A stretch of 50,998 nucleotides of DNA from positions 1 through 50,998 of the forward strand of contig WVZL01000018.1 in NCBI GenBank assembly GCA_011772495.1, given 5' to 3'. Position 1 is the stretch's first letter, and each line of letters opens with the position of its first letter. This DNA comes from Candidatus Aminicenantota bacterium (lineage in GTDB: Bacteria > Acidobacteriota > Aminicenantia > Aminicenantales > Aminicenantaceae). Made by a program: the position numbers and the translations under genes. Below are positions 34,178 through 43,109 of this stretch, piece by piece. Under the pieces are notes generated by a model. That model worked only from the letters and a program-made list of their open reading frames with translations, did no database searches and was not told the DNA's origin.

Positions 34178-34984
34178 TTGGCAACACTCGAGGACAAAGA
34201 CAGGAACTTCATTACCGCTCTGTCACGAGGACTTTGCATTCTGGAAGCTTTTGACGAGGCGAATCCAAAGCTGGGACTGGCTGACTTGTCCAAAAAAACT
34301 GGCCTCTCCAAGAGCACTGTTTTCCGTTTGGTCCATACACTCCGCGCTCTCGGTTACATTATTCCTATAGCTGATGAAAATAAATACACTCTTGGACCTA
34401 AAGTCTTAGGTCTTGGATTTGCTGTGCTTTCCAGTCTAGGGTTGAGAGAAATTGCCCAACCCTATCTTCTCGAGCTTTCCCGCTTGACGCAAGAGACCGT
34501 GAACCTCGCTGTCCTCGATGGATGGAAGCTGATTTACGTGGAAAGGATCAAAACTCAACAGATCGTGAACATCAATCTTCATGTCGGTTCCCGATTAGAG
34601 CTCTACAACACAGCCATGGGGCGGGTTTTGGCTGCTTTTCAAAACGAAGCTTGGCTCTCTCAATATCTAAAATATCTCGAACACATTCCTGAGGCTGAAT
34701 CCTATCGGAAAGCCAAGGGAAGAGAATTAATGAACATCCTGGAAGAAGTAAGAAAAAATGATTTTGCTGTCAACAACGAAGAACTCACTCCCGGACTTCG
34801 CTCTGTTGCCGCCCCTGTCAGGGATAGGGCAGGGGAGGTGGCCGGAGCTGTCAACATTGCCGTGAGTTCCAGCAGGTATTCCCTAGAGGAATTAATGGAA
34901 AAGCTGATCCCTCCTCTTCAACAAGTGACCCAAGCCATCTCCTCAGCCTTGGGCTATGATGCCCCCACTAGAGAACAGGAATGA
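34178..34984 (+). CDS. IclR-family transcriptional regulator
   Basis: This 268-residue regulator, counted from the TTG at 34178, has an N-terminal winged helix (LADLSKKTGLSKSTVFRLVH, about 40-60) and a C-terminal IclR effector domain ending in GLRSVAAPVRDRAGEVAGAVN. It looks closest to PcaR-like members that respond to aromatic or dicarboxylic acids. The frame opens at a TTG at 34112 with a GGAG site, but that codon doubles as the -35 TTGACA of a promoter. The shorter start gives the usual 10-15 residues before the HTH. Its stop overlaps the aminotransferase ATG (ATGA), so regulator and pathway genes form one operon, probably autoregulated. Confidence 0.85.
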   Translation: MATLEDKDRNFITALSRGLCILEAFDEANPKLGLADLSKKTGLSKSTVFRLVHTLRALGYIIPIADENKYTLGPKVLGLGFAVLSSLGLREIAQPYLLELSRLTQETVNLAVLDGWKLIYVERIKTQQIVNINLHVGSRLELYNTAMGRVLAAFQNEAWLSQYLKYLEHIPEAESYRKAKGRELMNILEEVRKNDFAVNNEELTPGLRSVAAPVRDRAGEVAGAVNIAVSSSRYSLEELMEKLIPPLQQVTQAISSALGYDAPTREQE

Positions 34985-36321
34985 ATTTTCGCTATCCATA
35001 CGGTCATGTTCTGTACCGCAATCTCCACCTTTCTTACCCTTTGATCACCCATGGGAAGGGTGCCTATCTCTACGATGAGAAAGGCAAACAATACCTCGAT
35101 GCCAGCAGTGGAGCGGCAGTTGCCAACATTGGTCATGGCGTCAAAGAAGTGGCTGAGGCCATTTCTTCCCAAGCTAAAAAGGTTGGGTACTTGAGCGGAA
35201 TGCAGTTCACCCACCAACCAGTCGAAAATCTGGCTGAGCAATTGTCCAAACTTCTTCCTTTGGCTGACGGAAAGGTGTATTTTCTCACCAGCGGATCAGA
35301 AGCCATCGAAGCCTCCATAAAATTAGCTAGGCAGTATTGGGTGGAAAGAGGCAAAGAGAAAAAGGTACGCCTCATCTCCCGAGATCCAAGCTATCATGGC
35401 AATACACTCGCTGCCCTTTCTGTCTCAGCTCGGGAGCATTATAAAGATATCTTCCGACCTCTGTTACAGGAAAGCACCAAGATTCCAGCTCCTTATTGCT
35501 ACCGGTGTTTTTGTGAACAAGAATATCCCGATTGCCAATTAAAATGCGCCCACGAGCTGGAAAAATCTATCAAAAAATTAGGAAAGGAAACCGTTTCAGC
35601 CTTCGTAACAGAGGTCATAGGCGGAGCTTCCTCAGGAGCTGCTGTCCCGCCGCCTGAATATTTCCCGATCGTCCGTCAAATATGCGATGAGCACGAAGTC
35701 CTCCTCATCGTCGATGAAGTCATGACCGGAGCCGGCCGGACAGGTAAATGGCTGGCCTCGCAGTATTTCGATTTTATTCCGGATATCATTGTCATGGGAA
35801 AGGGAATCACTGGTGGCTACTTCCCTTTGAGTGCTCTGGCAGTAGAAAAAAACATGGTTGATTATATTTCTAAGAATGACAGGAACTTCTTACATGCCCA
35901 GACCTACGCCCATCATCCCGTGGGCTGTGCTGCAGGTTCGGCCACCTTGGATTTCATTGAAAAAAACAAACTCGTGGAAAGAAGTTCACAGACAGGTTTG
36001 GCTCTTATGGAAAGCCTTTCTCCGTTTATTTCTCATCCTCAAGTGGGAGACATAAGAGGGAAAGGTTTGCTCCTGGGTGTTGAATTCGTAAAAAATAAAA
36101 AATCAAAGGCCCCTTTTCCCCGGAAGAAAAAATATGTGGAGCATCTCATCCTTAAAGCCATGAAGAGAGGATTGATTCTCTGGCCGAATACAGGGCAGGC
36201 AGATGGAATCAACGGGGATTTGATCCTGATCGCTCCACCTTTTACCATTACCCAAGCAGAAGTCGAGCGAATATATTCCTATCTTGGGGAAATCTTGGAG
36301 GAAATGAAGCAAATCGGATAA
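34981..36321 (+). CDS. Class III (omega-type) PLP aminotransferase
   Basis: This 446-residue fold-type I aminotransferase has the PLP lysine at K274 (VMGKGITGGY) and the cofactor aspartate D245 (LIVDEVMTGAGR). It has a cysteine-rich insert, C173, C176, C178, C185 and C189, of the kind seen in a subgroup of aspartate aminotransferase-like class III enzymes. Class III enzymes usually act on omega- or beta-amino groups, giving semialdehydes or oxo acids. The next gene is an aldehyde dehydrogenase (11-bp gap), which fits transamination of an omega-amino acid to a semialdehyde followed by oxidation. The exact substrate (ornithine, lysine, GABA, beta-lysine and others) is not readable. Confidence 0.88.
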   Translation: MNFRYPYGHVLYRNLHLSYPLITHGKGAYLYDEKGKQYLDASSGAAVANIGHGVKEVAEAISSQAKKVGYLSGMQFTHQPVENLAEQLSKLLPLADGKVYFLTSGSEAIEASIKLARQYWVERGKEKKVRLISRDPSYHGNTLAALSVSAREHYKDIFRPLLQESTKIPAPYCYRCFCEQEYPDCQLKCAHELEKSIKKLGKETVSAFVTEVIGGASSGAAVPPPEYFPIVRQICDEHEVLLIVDEVMTGAGRTGKWLASQYFDFIPDIIVMGKGITGGYFPLSALAVEKNMVDYISKNDRNFLHAQTYAHHPVGCAAGSATLDFIEKNKLVERSSQTGLALMESLSPFISHPQVGDIRGKGLLLGVEFVKNKKSKAPFPRKKKYVEHLILKAMKRGLILWPNTGQADGINGDLILIAPPFTITQAEVERIYSYLGEILEEMKQIG

Positions 36322-36331
36322 AGGAGGACCA

Positions 36332-37906
36332 ATGGGAAAAGAGAAAGGTTTTAAAGTCACCTATACAACTGCAGACCCGGCAGGGCTCGAGGCCTTTCAC
36401 CAGGCCTATGATAAGGCCATCGAAGACGTCTCCAGCCTGTTCGGAAAATCTTACTCTCATTATATCGCTGGAGAGCAGGTGCAGAGCCAAGAAGTGTTTA
36501 CAGACCTGAATCCTACCAACCAAGAATTGTTGATCGGGAAGTTTCAAAAAGGCGAGGCTGCTGAATTCAATAGCGCCGTAGAAGCTGCCTTGGCTGTGTT
36601 CAAGACCTGGCGTGATCAAAGCTTTCAGCAGCGGTGCAGCATCATGAGAAAAGCAGCCGAGATCATCGGCCAAAGAAAATATGAGTTGGCTGCTATCATG
36701 AGTTTAGAGGCTGGCAAAAACCGGCTGGAGGCCATGGGAGATGTAGAGGAATCGGCTGACCTTATCCGTTACTACTGCTCGCAGATGGAAGAAGCCGAGG
36801 GCTTTGTACGGACTATGGGCAAACTCAGCCCCAACGAAAAGGCTATGGGTGTTTTAAGACCCTACGGAGTCTGGGTCGTCATCTCCCCCTTTAATTTTCC
36901 TTTGGCTCTGGCCACAGGGATGAGCGCTGGAGTCCTGATCGCTGGAAACACAGCTGTCTTTAAACCTTCTTCCGATACTCCCTTGATAGGCCTCAAGCTG
37001 TATGAAATCTATAAAGAGGCCGGAATCCCGGATGGAGTATTCAACTTCATCACTGGCCCGGGTGGCAATTTTGAAGAAACCATATTCAAGAACAATAAAA
37101 TCTCTGGATTGGTCTTCACTGGTTCTTCTGAGGTGGGGATGAGCCTTTATAAGGGATTCAGTCAAGACTATCCTCGTCCCTGTATCCTGGAGATGGGAAG
37201 CAAAAACCCTGCCATCGTCACCCAAAACGCTGACCTGGACATGGCTGCTGAAGGAGTGATGAAATCAGCCTTTGGATTGGGAGGTCAGAAATGCAGCGCC
37301 TGCTCGAGAGTCTATGTCCATAAAAAAATCGAAGATTTCTTCCTGGAGAAACTCCTGGAAAAAACCAGCCAGATCGAAATCGGAGACCCGGCAAAGCGAA
37401 ACGTATATCTCGGTCCCTTGATCAACCAGAGAGCCTTAGAAAAATTCAAAACCTGGGCAGGTATTTGTCGCCAGGAAGGAAAAATCCTCGTTGGAGGCAA
37501 AGTGCTTACTGAGGGCTCTTTGGCCAAGGGTTATTTTGTCGAACCCACTATAGTTACCGGCCTGCCTAAAGGTCATAAGATTTTTCAGGAAGAACTTTTT
37601 CTACCCTTGTTGGTCGAAGCTCCGGTGGATTCTCTAGAGGAAGCGGTGGAGGAATGCAACAAGGTTGATTACGGCTTGACGGCTGGAATTTTCAGTTCTG
37701 ATCAGAAAGAAATCGAGTATTTCTTCAAAGAAACAGAATCAGGTGTTCTTTACGCCAACCGGCGCTCAGGAGCGACGACAGGTGCCTGGCCTGGTGTTCA
37801 GCCTTTTTGCGGCTGGAAAAAGTCAGGCTCAACAGGAAAAGGAGGTTGTGGCCCTTATTATGTGGCCCAGTTTATGAGAGAACAAAGCCGCACAGTGATG
37901 GAATAA
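36332..37906 (+). CDS. NAD(P)-dependent aldehyde dehydrogenase, glutamate-semialdehyde dehydrogenase-like
   Basis: This 524-residue ALDH has all catalytic parts: N188 (SPFNFP), E287 (ILEMGS) and the nucleophile C321 (GGQKCSACSR). The N-terminal 35 residues before the ALDH domain and the overall pattern resemble RocA/PutA-type L-glutamate-gamma-semialdehyde dehydrogenases. It probably oxidises the semialdehyde made by the aminotransferase directly upstream to a carboxylate. AGGAGG lies 5 bp before the ATG. It is followed after 15 bp by a thiolase gene. Confidence 0.88.
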   Translation: MGKEKGFKVTYTTADPAGLEAFHQAYDKAIEDVSSLFGKSYSHYIAGEQVQSQEVFTDLNPTNQELLIGKFQKGEAAEFNSAVEAALAVFKTWRDQSFQQRCSIMRKAAEIIGQRKYELAAIMSLEAGKNRLEAMGDVEESADLIRYYCSQMEEAEGFVRTMGKLSPNEKAMGVLRPYGVWVVISPFNFPLALATGMSAGVLIAGNTAVFKPSSDTPLIGLKLYEIYKEAGIPDGVFNFITGPGGNFEETIFKNNKISGLVFTGSSEVGMSLYKGFSQDYPRPCILEMGSKNPAIVTQNADLDMAAEGVMKSAFGLGGQKCSACSRVYVHKKIEDFFLEKLLEKTSQIEIGDPAKRNVYLGPLINQRALEKFKTWAGICRQEGKILVGGKVLTEGSLAKGYFVEPTIVTGLPKGHKIFQEELFLPLLVEAPVDSLEEAVEECNKVDYGLTAGIFSSDQKEIEYFFKETESGVLYANRRSGATTGAWPGVQPFCGWKKSGSTGKGGCGPYYVAQFMREQSRTVME

Positions 37907-37921
37907 TTAGGAGAAAATCAT

Positions 37922-39115
37922 ATGGAACACAATAACGAAAGCGTTGTCATTCTGAGTGCTGTGAGGACACCAGTAGGTAAATTTGGGGGATCCTTCAAGG
38001 ACATCAGCGCTGTGAGTTTGGGAGTCATCGCTGCTCAAGAGGCTCTAACAAGAGCTGGCGTGGAGCCGGCTCAAATTGATGAAGTTATTTTTGGCCAAGC
38101 CCGCCAAGCCGGGAACAGGCCTAATCCAGCCCGCCAAATTCTCTACAAAACCGGAATTCCTCAGGAAAAAACAGCCTACACGGTCAATAAGGCCTGCGCC
38201 TCGGGTTTAAAAGCCATAAGCCTGGGCTTTCAATCCCTCCTGTCAGGAGAAAACAAGATTGTCTTGGTTGGTGGAATAGAGAACATGTCTCAAATTCCCT
38301 ATTTCCTCGATGGAGCCAGATGGGGCTACCGCTTAGGAGACAGCGTTCTGGTGGATGGGATGTATCGAGATGGATTGTTTTGTCCTCTGGCTGGAATGAT
38401 AATGGGAGAAACGGCTGAGCTCTTGGCAGAAAAATATAAGATCTCACGCCAAGAGCAGGATGAATTTGCCTTCCAGAGCCAAATGAAGGTTAAGAAAGCC
38501 ATGCAGGAGGATAGATTCAAGGACGAAATCATTGCCGTCAAAATCACGGACCGAAAAGGAAGAGAAACGCTGGTCACCACTGATGAGCATCCCAGGACAG
38601 ATACAACCTTGGAGAAATTGGCTCAGCTCTCACCGGTTTTTAAAGAGGGAGGAACAGTTACCGCTGGAAATTCCTCGGGTCTTACTGACGGAGCTGCAGC
38701 CCTGGTTGTGACAACTCAGACCCAGGCTAAAGAACTAGGATTAAACCCGCTGGCTGAAATACTGGGCGCAGCCACAGCCGGTGTTGATCCCAAGGAAATG
38801 GGGTTGGGACCTGTTCCTTCGACTCGTAAATTATTAAAAATGATTAACTTAAGCCTTGGTGATCTTGACCTCATCGAGATTAACGAGGCTTTTGCTGCTC
38901 AAGTCATAGCTGTGGAACGGGAGCTAGAATGGGACCGAAAAAGAAGGAATATAAAAGGAGGAGCTATCGCTTTAGGGCATCCTATCGGCTGCACAGGGGC
39001 AAAAATTACCGTGACCTTGCTCTACAGTCTCCTCCAGGAAAAGAAAGAGCTTGGCCTGGCAACACTATGCGTGAGTGGAGGGCAGGGAATGTCCCTCGTG
39101 TTGAAAAAAACATAG
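37922..39115 (+). CDS. Acetyl-CoA acyltransferase (thiolase)
   Basis: This 397-residue thiolase has nucleophile C92 ([10 protein letters not shown]), the His in [11 protein letters not shown] and the second Cys in [12 protein letters not shown]. It catalyses reversible cleavage of a 3-oxoacyl-CoA with CoA. The neighbouring CoA-transferase suggests a 3-oxo acid is activated and then cleaved, as 3-oxoadipyl-CoA is in the beta-ketoadipate pathway, although an acetoacetyl-CoA thiolase role is also possible. No acyl-CoA dehydrogenase or hydratase is present in the operon. Confidence 0.93.
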   Translation: MEHNNESVVILSAVRTPVGKFGGSFKDISAVSLGVIAAQEALTRAGVEPAQIDEVIFGQARQAGNRPNPARQILYKTGIPQEKTAYTVNKACASGLKAISLGFQSLLSGENKIVLVGGIENMSQIPYFLDGARWGYRLGDSVLVDGMYRDGLFCPLAGMIMGETAELLAEKYKISRQEQDEFAFQSQMKVKKAMQEDRFKDEIIAVKITDRKGRETLVTTDEHPRTDTTLEKLAQLSPVFKEGGTVTAGNSSGLTDGAAALVVTTQTQAKELGLNPLAEILGAATAGVDPKEMGLGPVPSTRKLLKMINLSLGDLDLIEINEAFAAQVIAVERELEWDRKRRNIKGGAIALGHPIGCTGAKITVTLLYSLLQEKKELGLATLCVSGGQGMSLVLKKT

Positions 39116-39175
39116 GAAGGTTGCTTTAGATATATTTTCCGGAATTCTTGATAATTATGAGAAGAGGTCATCCCG

Positions 39176-40087
39176 ATGAAGAATAAAATTTTGACTATGA
39201 AGGAAGCAGTGGAACAATATGTGCAAGATGGAGACGCGATTGTCATCGAGGGATTTACCCATCTTATATGTTTTGCTGCCGGACATGAGATCATTCGCCA
39301 AAAGAAAAAAGACCTGGTGGCCTGTCGTTTGACACCAGATTTGATCTATGATCAGTTGATAGCTGCTGGCTGCGTAAGAAAGGTCGTTTTCAGTTGGGCT
39401 GGAAACCCAGGAATAGGGCCTCTCTATGGCCTGAGAAGAGCGGTAGAAAATGACTATCCTAGAAAAGTAGAGATCGAGGAGTATACACATTTTGGCATGG
39501 TAGCGAGGTTTATAGCTGGGGCCTCTAAGCTTCCTTTCATGCATCTTAGGACTTTTTCCGGCAGTTCGCTCCTGCAGAAGAATAAAAACATTAAAACAAT
39601 AAAGTGCCCTTATACAGATGAAGTCTTAACCACTGTGCCTGCCTTAAATCCTGAAGTGGCCATCATTCATGTTCAAAGAGCAGATGCTTTGGGCAATGCT
39701 CAAATTTGGGGATTGATGGGCGTTCAGAGAGAAGCTGCTTTTGCTTCCCAGCGGATCATAATCGTCGCCGAGGAATTAGTCGAGAAGGAGGTCATCCGCT
39801 CCGACCCGAACCGCACCCTTATTCCAGGCATGATAGTCAATGCGGTTGTGGTAGAGCCTTTTGGTGCCCATCCGAGTTATGCTCAAGGATACTACGATCG
39901 CGATAATCAATTTTATGTGGATTGGTACCAGGTCTCAAAGAACCGAGAATCGATGGAAAGGTATATTTCGGACTGGATCTTTGGCGTTTCTGGTCGTCGA
40001 GAATACCAAGAAAAACTTGGCCTCGATACCATCAAGAAACTTAACGCCAAAGAGCAATTCTCTGTACCGGTAAATTATGGATTCTGA
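39176..40087 (+). CDS. CoA-transferase subunit A (CatI/GctA-like)
   Basis: This 303-residue alpha subunit of a class I CoA-transferase resembles 3-oxoadipate (CatI) and glutaconate CoA-transferase alpha chains. Recognisable parts are DGDAIVIEGFTHLI at the start and the middle IIHVQRADALGNAQIWG. It works with subunit B, encoded 26 bp downstream. The reaction would move CoA from succinyl-CoA or acetyl-CoA to an oxo- or dicarboxylic acid. The ATG has an AGAGG site about 8 bp upstream. The IpdA group of steroid-degrading actinobacteria is a structural relative with a hydrolase role, so true transferase activity is likely but unproven. Confidence 0.87.
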   Translation: MKNKILTMKEAVEQYVQDGDAIVIEGFTHLICFAAGHEIIRQKKKDLVACRLTPDLIYDQLIAAGCVRKVVFSWAGNPGIGPLYGLRRAVENDYPRKVEIEEYTHFGMVARFIAGASKLPFMHLRTFSGSSLLQKNKNIKTIKCPYTDEVLTTVPALNPEVAIIHVQRADALGNAQIWGLMGVQREAAFASQRIIIVAEELVEKEVIRSDPNRTLIPGMIVNAVVVEPFGAHPSYAQGYYDRDNQFYVDWYQVSKNRESMERYISDWIFGVSGRREYQEKLGLDTIKKLNAKEQFSVPVNYGF

Positions 40088-40113
40088 TAATTTTTTATGG
40101 GAGAAAATCACTC

Positions 40114-40878
40114 ATGATGGGATCCTACACTTCTTCTGAACTCATGGTCGCCAGAGCTTCAAGAGAGCTCAAGGATGGCGAGGTTGTTTTTGTGGGCATA
40201 GGTCTTCCTAACCTTGCCTGCAACCTTGCCCGGCGTCTTCAAGCCCCGAATCTTGTCCTGATATACGAGTCCGGTGCAGTCGGGGCTGTTCCCTCTCGTT
40301 TGCCTCTTTCCATCGGCGACCCCTGCCTGGTTACAGATTCTATATCAGTCTGTTCCATGGTTGAAGTCTTCAATTATTATCTTCAAGGAGGACTGATCGA
40401 TGTCGGCTTTCTGGGAGGGGCTCAAGTTGATAGATTCGGTAATATAAATTCCACGGTTATAGGCGATTATAATCACCCAAAAGTCAGACTCCCTGGAAGC
40501 GGCGGCGCTTGTGAAATATCTACTCATGCCAAGAAAATTATTATCATCTTGAAACAGAATAAAAAGACTTTTCCTGAAAAAATTGATTTTGTCACCAGCC
40601 CTGGGTTTATCAATGAACAAAACCAGAGGAATAAATATAAAATGCAGGGGAGAGGACCTGATCTTGTAATCACTGATTTTGGCGTCTACAGGTTCTCTTC
40701 AGAAAACTATACGATGTTTCTTTCCGAGATACATCCGGGTATTTCCGTAGAAGATGTTAAGGAAAATGTTTCTTGGCATATCGACATAAGCCCTGCTCTG
40801 GTATCTACAAATCCTCCTACAAAAGAAGAATTAAAAATAATCAGCGAACTCGATCCTGAACGCATCCATCTTCGCTAG
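40114..40878 (+). CDS. CoA-transferase subunit B (CatJ/GctB-like)
   Basis: This 254-residue beta subunit has the catalytic glutamate E52 in YESGAVGA, which forms the covalent glutamyl-CoA intermediate. The LPNLACNLAR loop and the GAQVDRFGNIN strand are typical of the family. Keeping the glutamate supports a working CoA-transferase rather than an IpdB-like hydrolase. It is the last gene of the IclR operon. A hairpin at 40983-40998 may terminate the transcript. Confidence 0.88.
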   Translation: MMGSYTSSELMVARASRELKDGEVVFVGIGLPNLACNLARRLQAPNLVLIYESGAVGAVPSRLPLSIGDPCLVTDSISVCSMVEVFNYYLQGGLIDVGFLGGAQVDRFGNINSTVIGDYNHPKVRLPGSGGACEISTHAKKIIIILKQNKKTFPEKIDFVTSPGFINEQNQRNKYKMQGRGPDLVITDFGVYRFSSENYTMFLSEIHPGISVEDVKENVSWHIDISPALVSTNPPTKEELKIISELDPERIHLR

Positions 40879-41177
40879 CTTTTCTTTCTTTTTTCTTTTT
40901 CATTGATATTTTCCTAAACTTATTTACATATTTTTTTCCTTCATAATGATATATTTTATTTATTTTCAATTAGTTATATTACTGTCGGCTTGCCGACATT
41001 TAGCTTTTTTTTGTTTATATTTTCATTTTCATTCATCTCTTTTTCATACATATGATAATATTTTTTATTTTTCTTCTTTTACTATTATGATTGTTTTATA
41101 TTTATTTTATTTTTCTCTTGCATTTTATTTTTTTATTTTATATGGTACTCCCGAGCTCTTTTAGTAGAGGCAAAATT
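40879..41177. other. Very T-rich spacer upstream of parA
   Basis: These 299 bp are extremely T-rich on the plus strand, with long T-runs broken mainly by A and C and few G. The only GC-rich element is a hairpin at 40983-40998. I saw no convincing ORF or tRNA. The frame upstream of parA is open through part of the spacer, but its translation is a low-complexity Phe/Tyr/Leu run and is not coding. Its role could be an origin-like unwinding region or simply an AT-rich regulatory spacer. Confidence 0.6.
40983..41012 (+). terminator. Hairpin with trailing T-run, probable terminator
   Basis: TGTCGGC (40983-40989), a TT loop and GCCGACA (40992-40998) form a perfect 7-bp stem. The sequence TTTAGC and a run of eight Ts follow. 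This is a plausible Rho-independent terminator for the CoA-transferase operon, about 105 bp after its stop. The two-base loop is tight, so the closing pairs probably open. Confidence 0.55.
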
Positions 41178-41951
41178 TTGATCATCGCTATTGCAAATCA
41201 AAAGGGAGGAGTAGGGAAGACCACTACGGCTCTGAATATATCCTCGGCCTTTGCTATTCTCGGAAATAGTGCTCTTTTAATAGACACTGATCCTCAAGCC
41301 CATTCTACGATTTCTTCTGTCCATGATCTGTCCCAATCAGAAAAATCTCTTTATGATGTCTTGATAGACAATAATGTTAAAATCGAAGACATTATTATCC
41401 AATCCACTGTTCCTGGTCTAGACATTGCTATATCAAAAATTGCTATGGCCAAGCTAGAGCCAGCTCTATTGGGTCAAATCGACGGACATTTTAGATTAAA
41501 AGATAATATTGAAAACATAAAGAAGAAATATGACTATATTATCATTGATACTCCGCCAACCTTAGGATTAATAACTCTTAACGCTTTGGTTGCCTCAACT
41601 CATATTCTCATACCTATTCAATCATCGTATCTTTGCCTTGAGGGAACAGACGACCTTCTAGAAACGATCGAAAAGGTGAGAAGGATCGCAAACCCAAAGC
41701 TTCAAATCATCGGCGTTCTCGTCACTCTTCACGACAGGAGAACCAACATTTCTAAAGATGCTGTTGAAAGGATAAGAAAAGTTTTTGGTAGAAAAATTTT
41801 CAAAACAATGGTCACTAAAAGCGTTAAGCTTGAAGAAAGTCCTGCCTACAAAGAATCTATATTTACCTATTCGCCTCGATCGACTGGAGCTTTACAGTAT
41901 AAAAAATTAGTAGAGGAGATTATCAGACGTGGAAAAATCAAGGATAGCTAA
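41178..41951 (+). CDS. parA: ParA/Soj-family partitioning ATPase
   Basis: This 257-residue deviant Walker ATPase starts at the TTG at 41178, with GAGG 8 bp upstream. That start puts the P-loop (KGGVGKTT) at residues 9-16, exactly as in Soj. Walker A' LIDTDPQAH and Walker B-like IIIDTPPTLG are present. It has no N-terminal DNA-binding domain, so it is the chromosomal or type Ib kind. It drives ParB-DNA segregation by ATP-dependent binding to DNA. It overlaps parB by 23 bp. The gene pair is visibly more AT-rich than the metabolic genes on either side. Confidence 0.92.
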   Translation: MIIAIANQKGGVGKTTTALNISSAFAILGNSALLIDTDPQAHSTISSVHDLSQSEKSLYDVLIDNNVKIEDIIIQSTVPGLDIAISKIAMAKLEPALLGQIDGHFRLKDNIENIKKKYDYIIIDTPPTLGLITLNALVASTHILIPIQSSYLCLEGTDDLLETIEKVRRIANPKLQIIGVLVTLHDRRTNISKDAVERIRKVFGRKIFKTMVTKSVKLEESPAYKESIFTYSPRSTGALQYKKLVEEIIRRGKIKDS

Positions 41952-42780
41952 ATCAAAAAGGACTGGCTTGCCTGAATCTTTAAATATGCGCCATGATAAG
42001 CATTTTGTAGAACTTATTTCTACTCGCAGTTATGGCCCTGTTACCAGGATGATTCCTACAGAAAACATAGATCCTAATCCTCGACAAGCGAGAAGCGAAT
42101 TGGGAAACATGGATGATTTAATGGCTTCCATAAAATCTAAAGGGATCTTAGAACCCATTCTTGTTAGACCTCGAGAAGACAGGTACGAAATTATAGCCGG
42201 AGAAAGGCGTTTTGTTGCAGCCAAAAGAGTTGGATTAAAGGAAATTCCTTGTATTGAGATGCAAGTAGAGGATAATGAAGCGATGGAATTGGCTCTAATT
42301 GAAAATTTACAGAGAAAGGATTTAGACGCTTTTGAAGAGGCGCATGGACTCAAAGCGCTCATAGATATTTATGGATATACACATGAACAAATTTCAAAGA
42401 AAATCGGAAAAGCAAGATCAACCATAACAGAAGTCATAAACTTGAGCAAAATACCGAAAGAAATAATGGAACTTTGTAAAAAGTACAATATAGACAGAAA
42501 AAGCACTTTAATAGAAATCGCTAAACTAAAGAACAAAGAGGATATGAAGTATCTCATAAATGAGATCGTCAGTAGAGGTCTCAAAAGAATTGATACAAGA
42601 GAATTATCAAAGAAAATAAAGGGTAAAAAGATAGCGCGACCACAATATTTTGTCTATAATTATGCACCCAAAGATAAAAAATATCGTCTAAAAGTGGAAT
42701 TCAAGAAGGAAAACGTTACCAAGGAAGAGATCATTGATATTCTAGAAAGGATTATAAATAAGCTTAAATACGGTCAATAA
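41929..42780 (+). CDS. parB: ParB/Spo0J-family partitioning protein
   Basis: This 283-residue CTPase-type DNA-binding protein has the ParB N-terminal domain with IPTENIDPNPRQAR, the CTP motif GERRFVAAKR and ENLQRKDLDAFEEA. The central helix-turn-helix follows (THEQISKKIGKARSTITEVI), then a Lys-rich C-terminal dimerisation part. The start is a GTG at 41929 within the end of parA, with AGGAG upstream. Its usual target is the 16-bp parS palindrome, which I did not find in this window. A chromosomal role near the origin is likely; an integrated plasmid remnant is the alternative. Confidence 0.92.
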   Translation: MEKSRIAKSKRTGLPESLNMRHDKHFVELISTRSYGPVTRMIPTENIDPNPRQARSELGNMDDLMASIKSKGILEPILVRPREDRYEIIAGERRFVAAKRVGLKEIPCIEMQVEDNEAMELALIENLQRKDLDAFEEAHGLKALIDIYGYTHEQISKKIGKARSTITEVINLSKIPKEIMELCKKYNIDRKSTLIEIAKLKNKEDMKYLINEIVSRGLKRIDTRELSKKIKGKKIARPQYFVYNYAPKDKKYRLKVEFKKENVTKEEIIDILERIINKLKYGQ

Positions 42781-43109
42781 ACGATAAACATTTTTTATGA
42801 AGAAAGTAAAATTTTTATAATTTATTTATTTTCAAATATTTGTGTATTTTTTAATAATAAATTAATAAAATTTATTAGTTGACATAATATACCTTATCCG
42901 ACACAATTAGTTTTTTTTTATTCTTTATTCCTCATATTAAACACAAAAATTTTTTAATAAAATCACCCGATATTTTTAATAAGTAACAAAATATAGGCAA
43001 CAGAGACATTATTTTTTAAAAATAATAGATTTTTCCGATGAAAAATAAAATTTTCTATAATAAATGAGCGTTGTATTGTGTTATTCTTTTTCACTATGGT
43101 TTAAGTCAG
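42781..43109. other. AT-rich spacer downstream of parB
   Basis: This 329-bp A/T-dominated spacer has no convincing gene. It contains a promoter-like element (42879-42907), an AT hairpin (ATTATTTTT at 43008-43016 and AAAAATAAT at 43018-43026), and only degenerate resemblances to DnaA boxes. Together with the T-rich spacer before parA it brackets the parAB pair. Origin or DNA-unwinding function cannot be shown from this. Confidence 0.5.
42879..42907 (+). promoter_or_regulatory. Promoter-like element before the membrane protein gene
   Basis: TTGACA (42879-42884), a 17-bp spacer and CACAAT (42902-42907) resemble a sigma70 promoter with a consensus -35 and a weaker -10. It lies about 200 bp upstream of the membrane protein gene at 43110, leaving a long AT-rich leader. 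Confidence 0.4.

Noticed and set aside
41091-41177. N-terminal extension of ParA (29 residues, very rich in Phe, Leu and Tyr)
   Set aside because: It arises from translation of T-rich non-coding DNA; the TTG at 41178 has a ribosome site and gives the standard Soj N-terminus.
40879-43109. parS site or chromosomal origin
   Set aside because: No sequence close to the TGTTTCACGTGAAACA palindrome was seen near parAB, and no cluster of DnaA boxes; only single degenerate matches such as TTATCCGACA near 42894.
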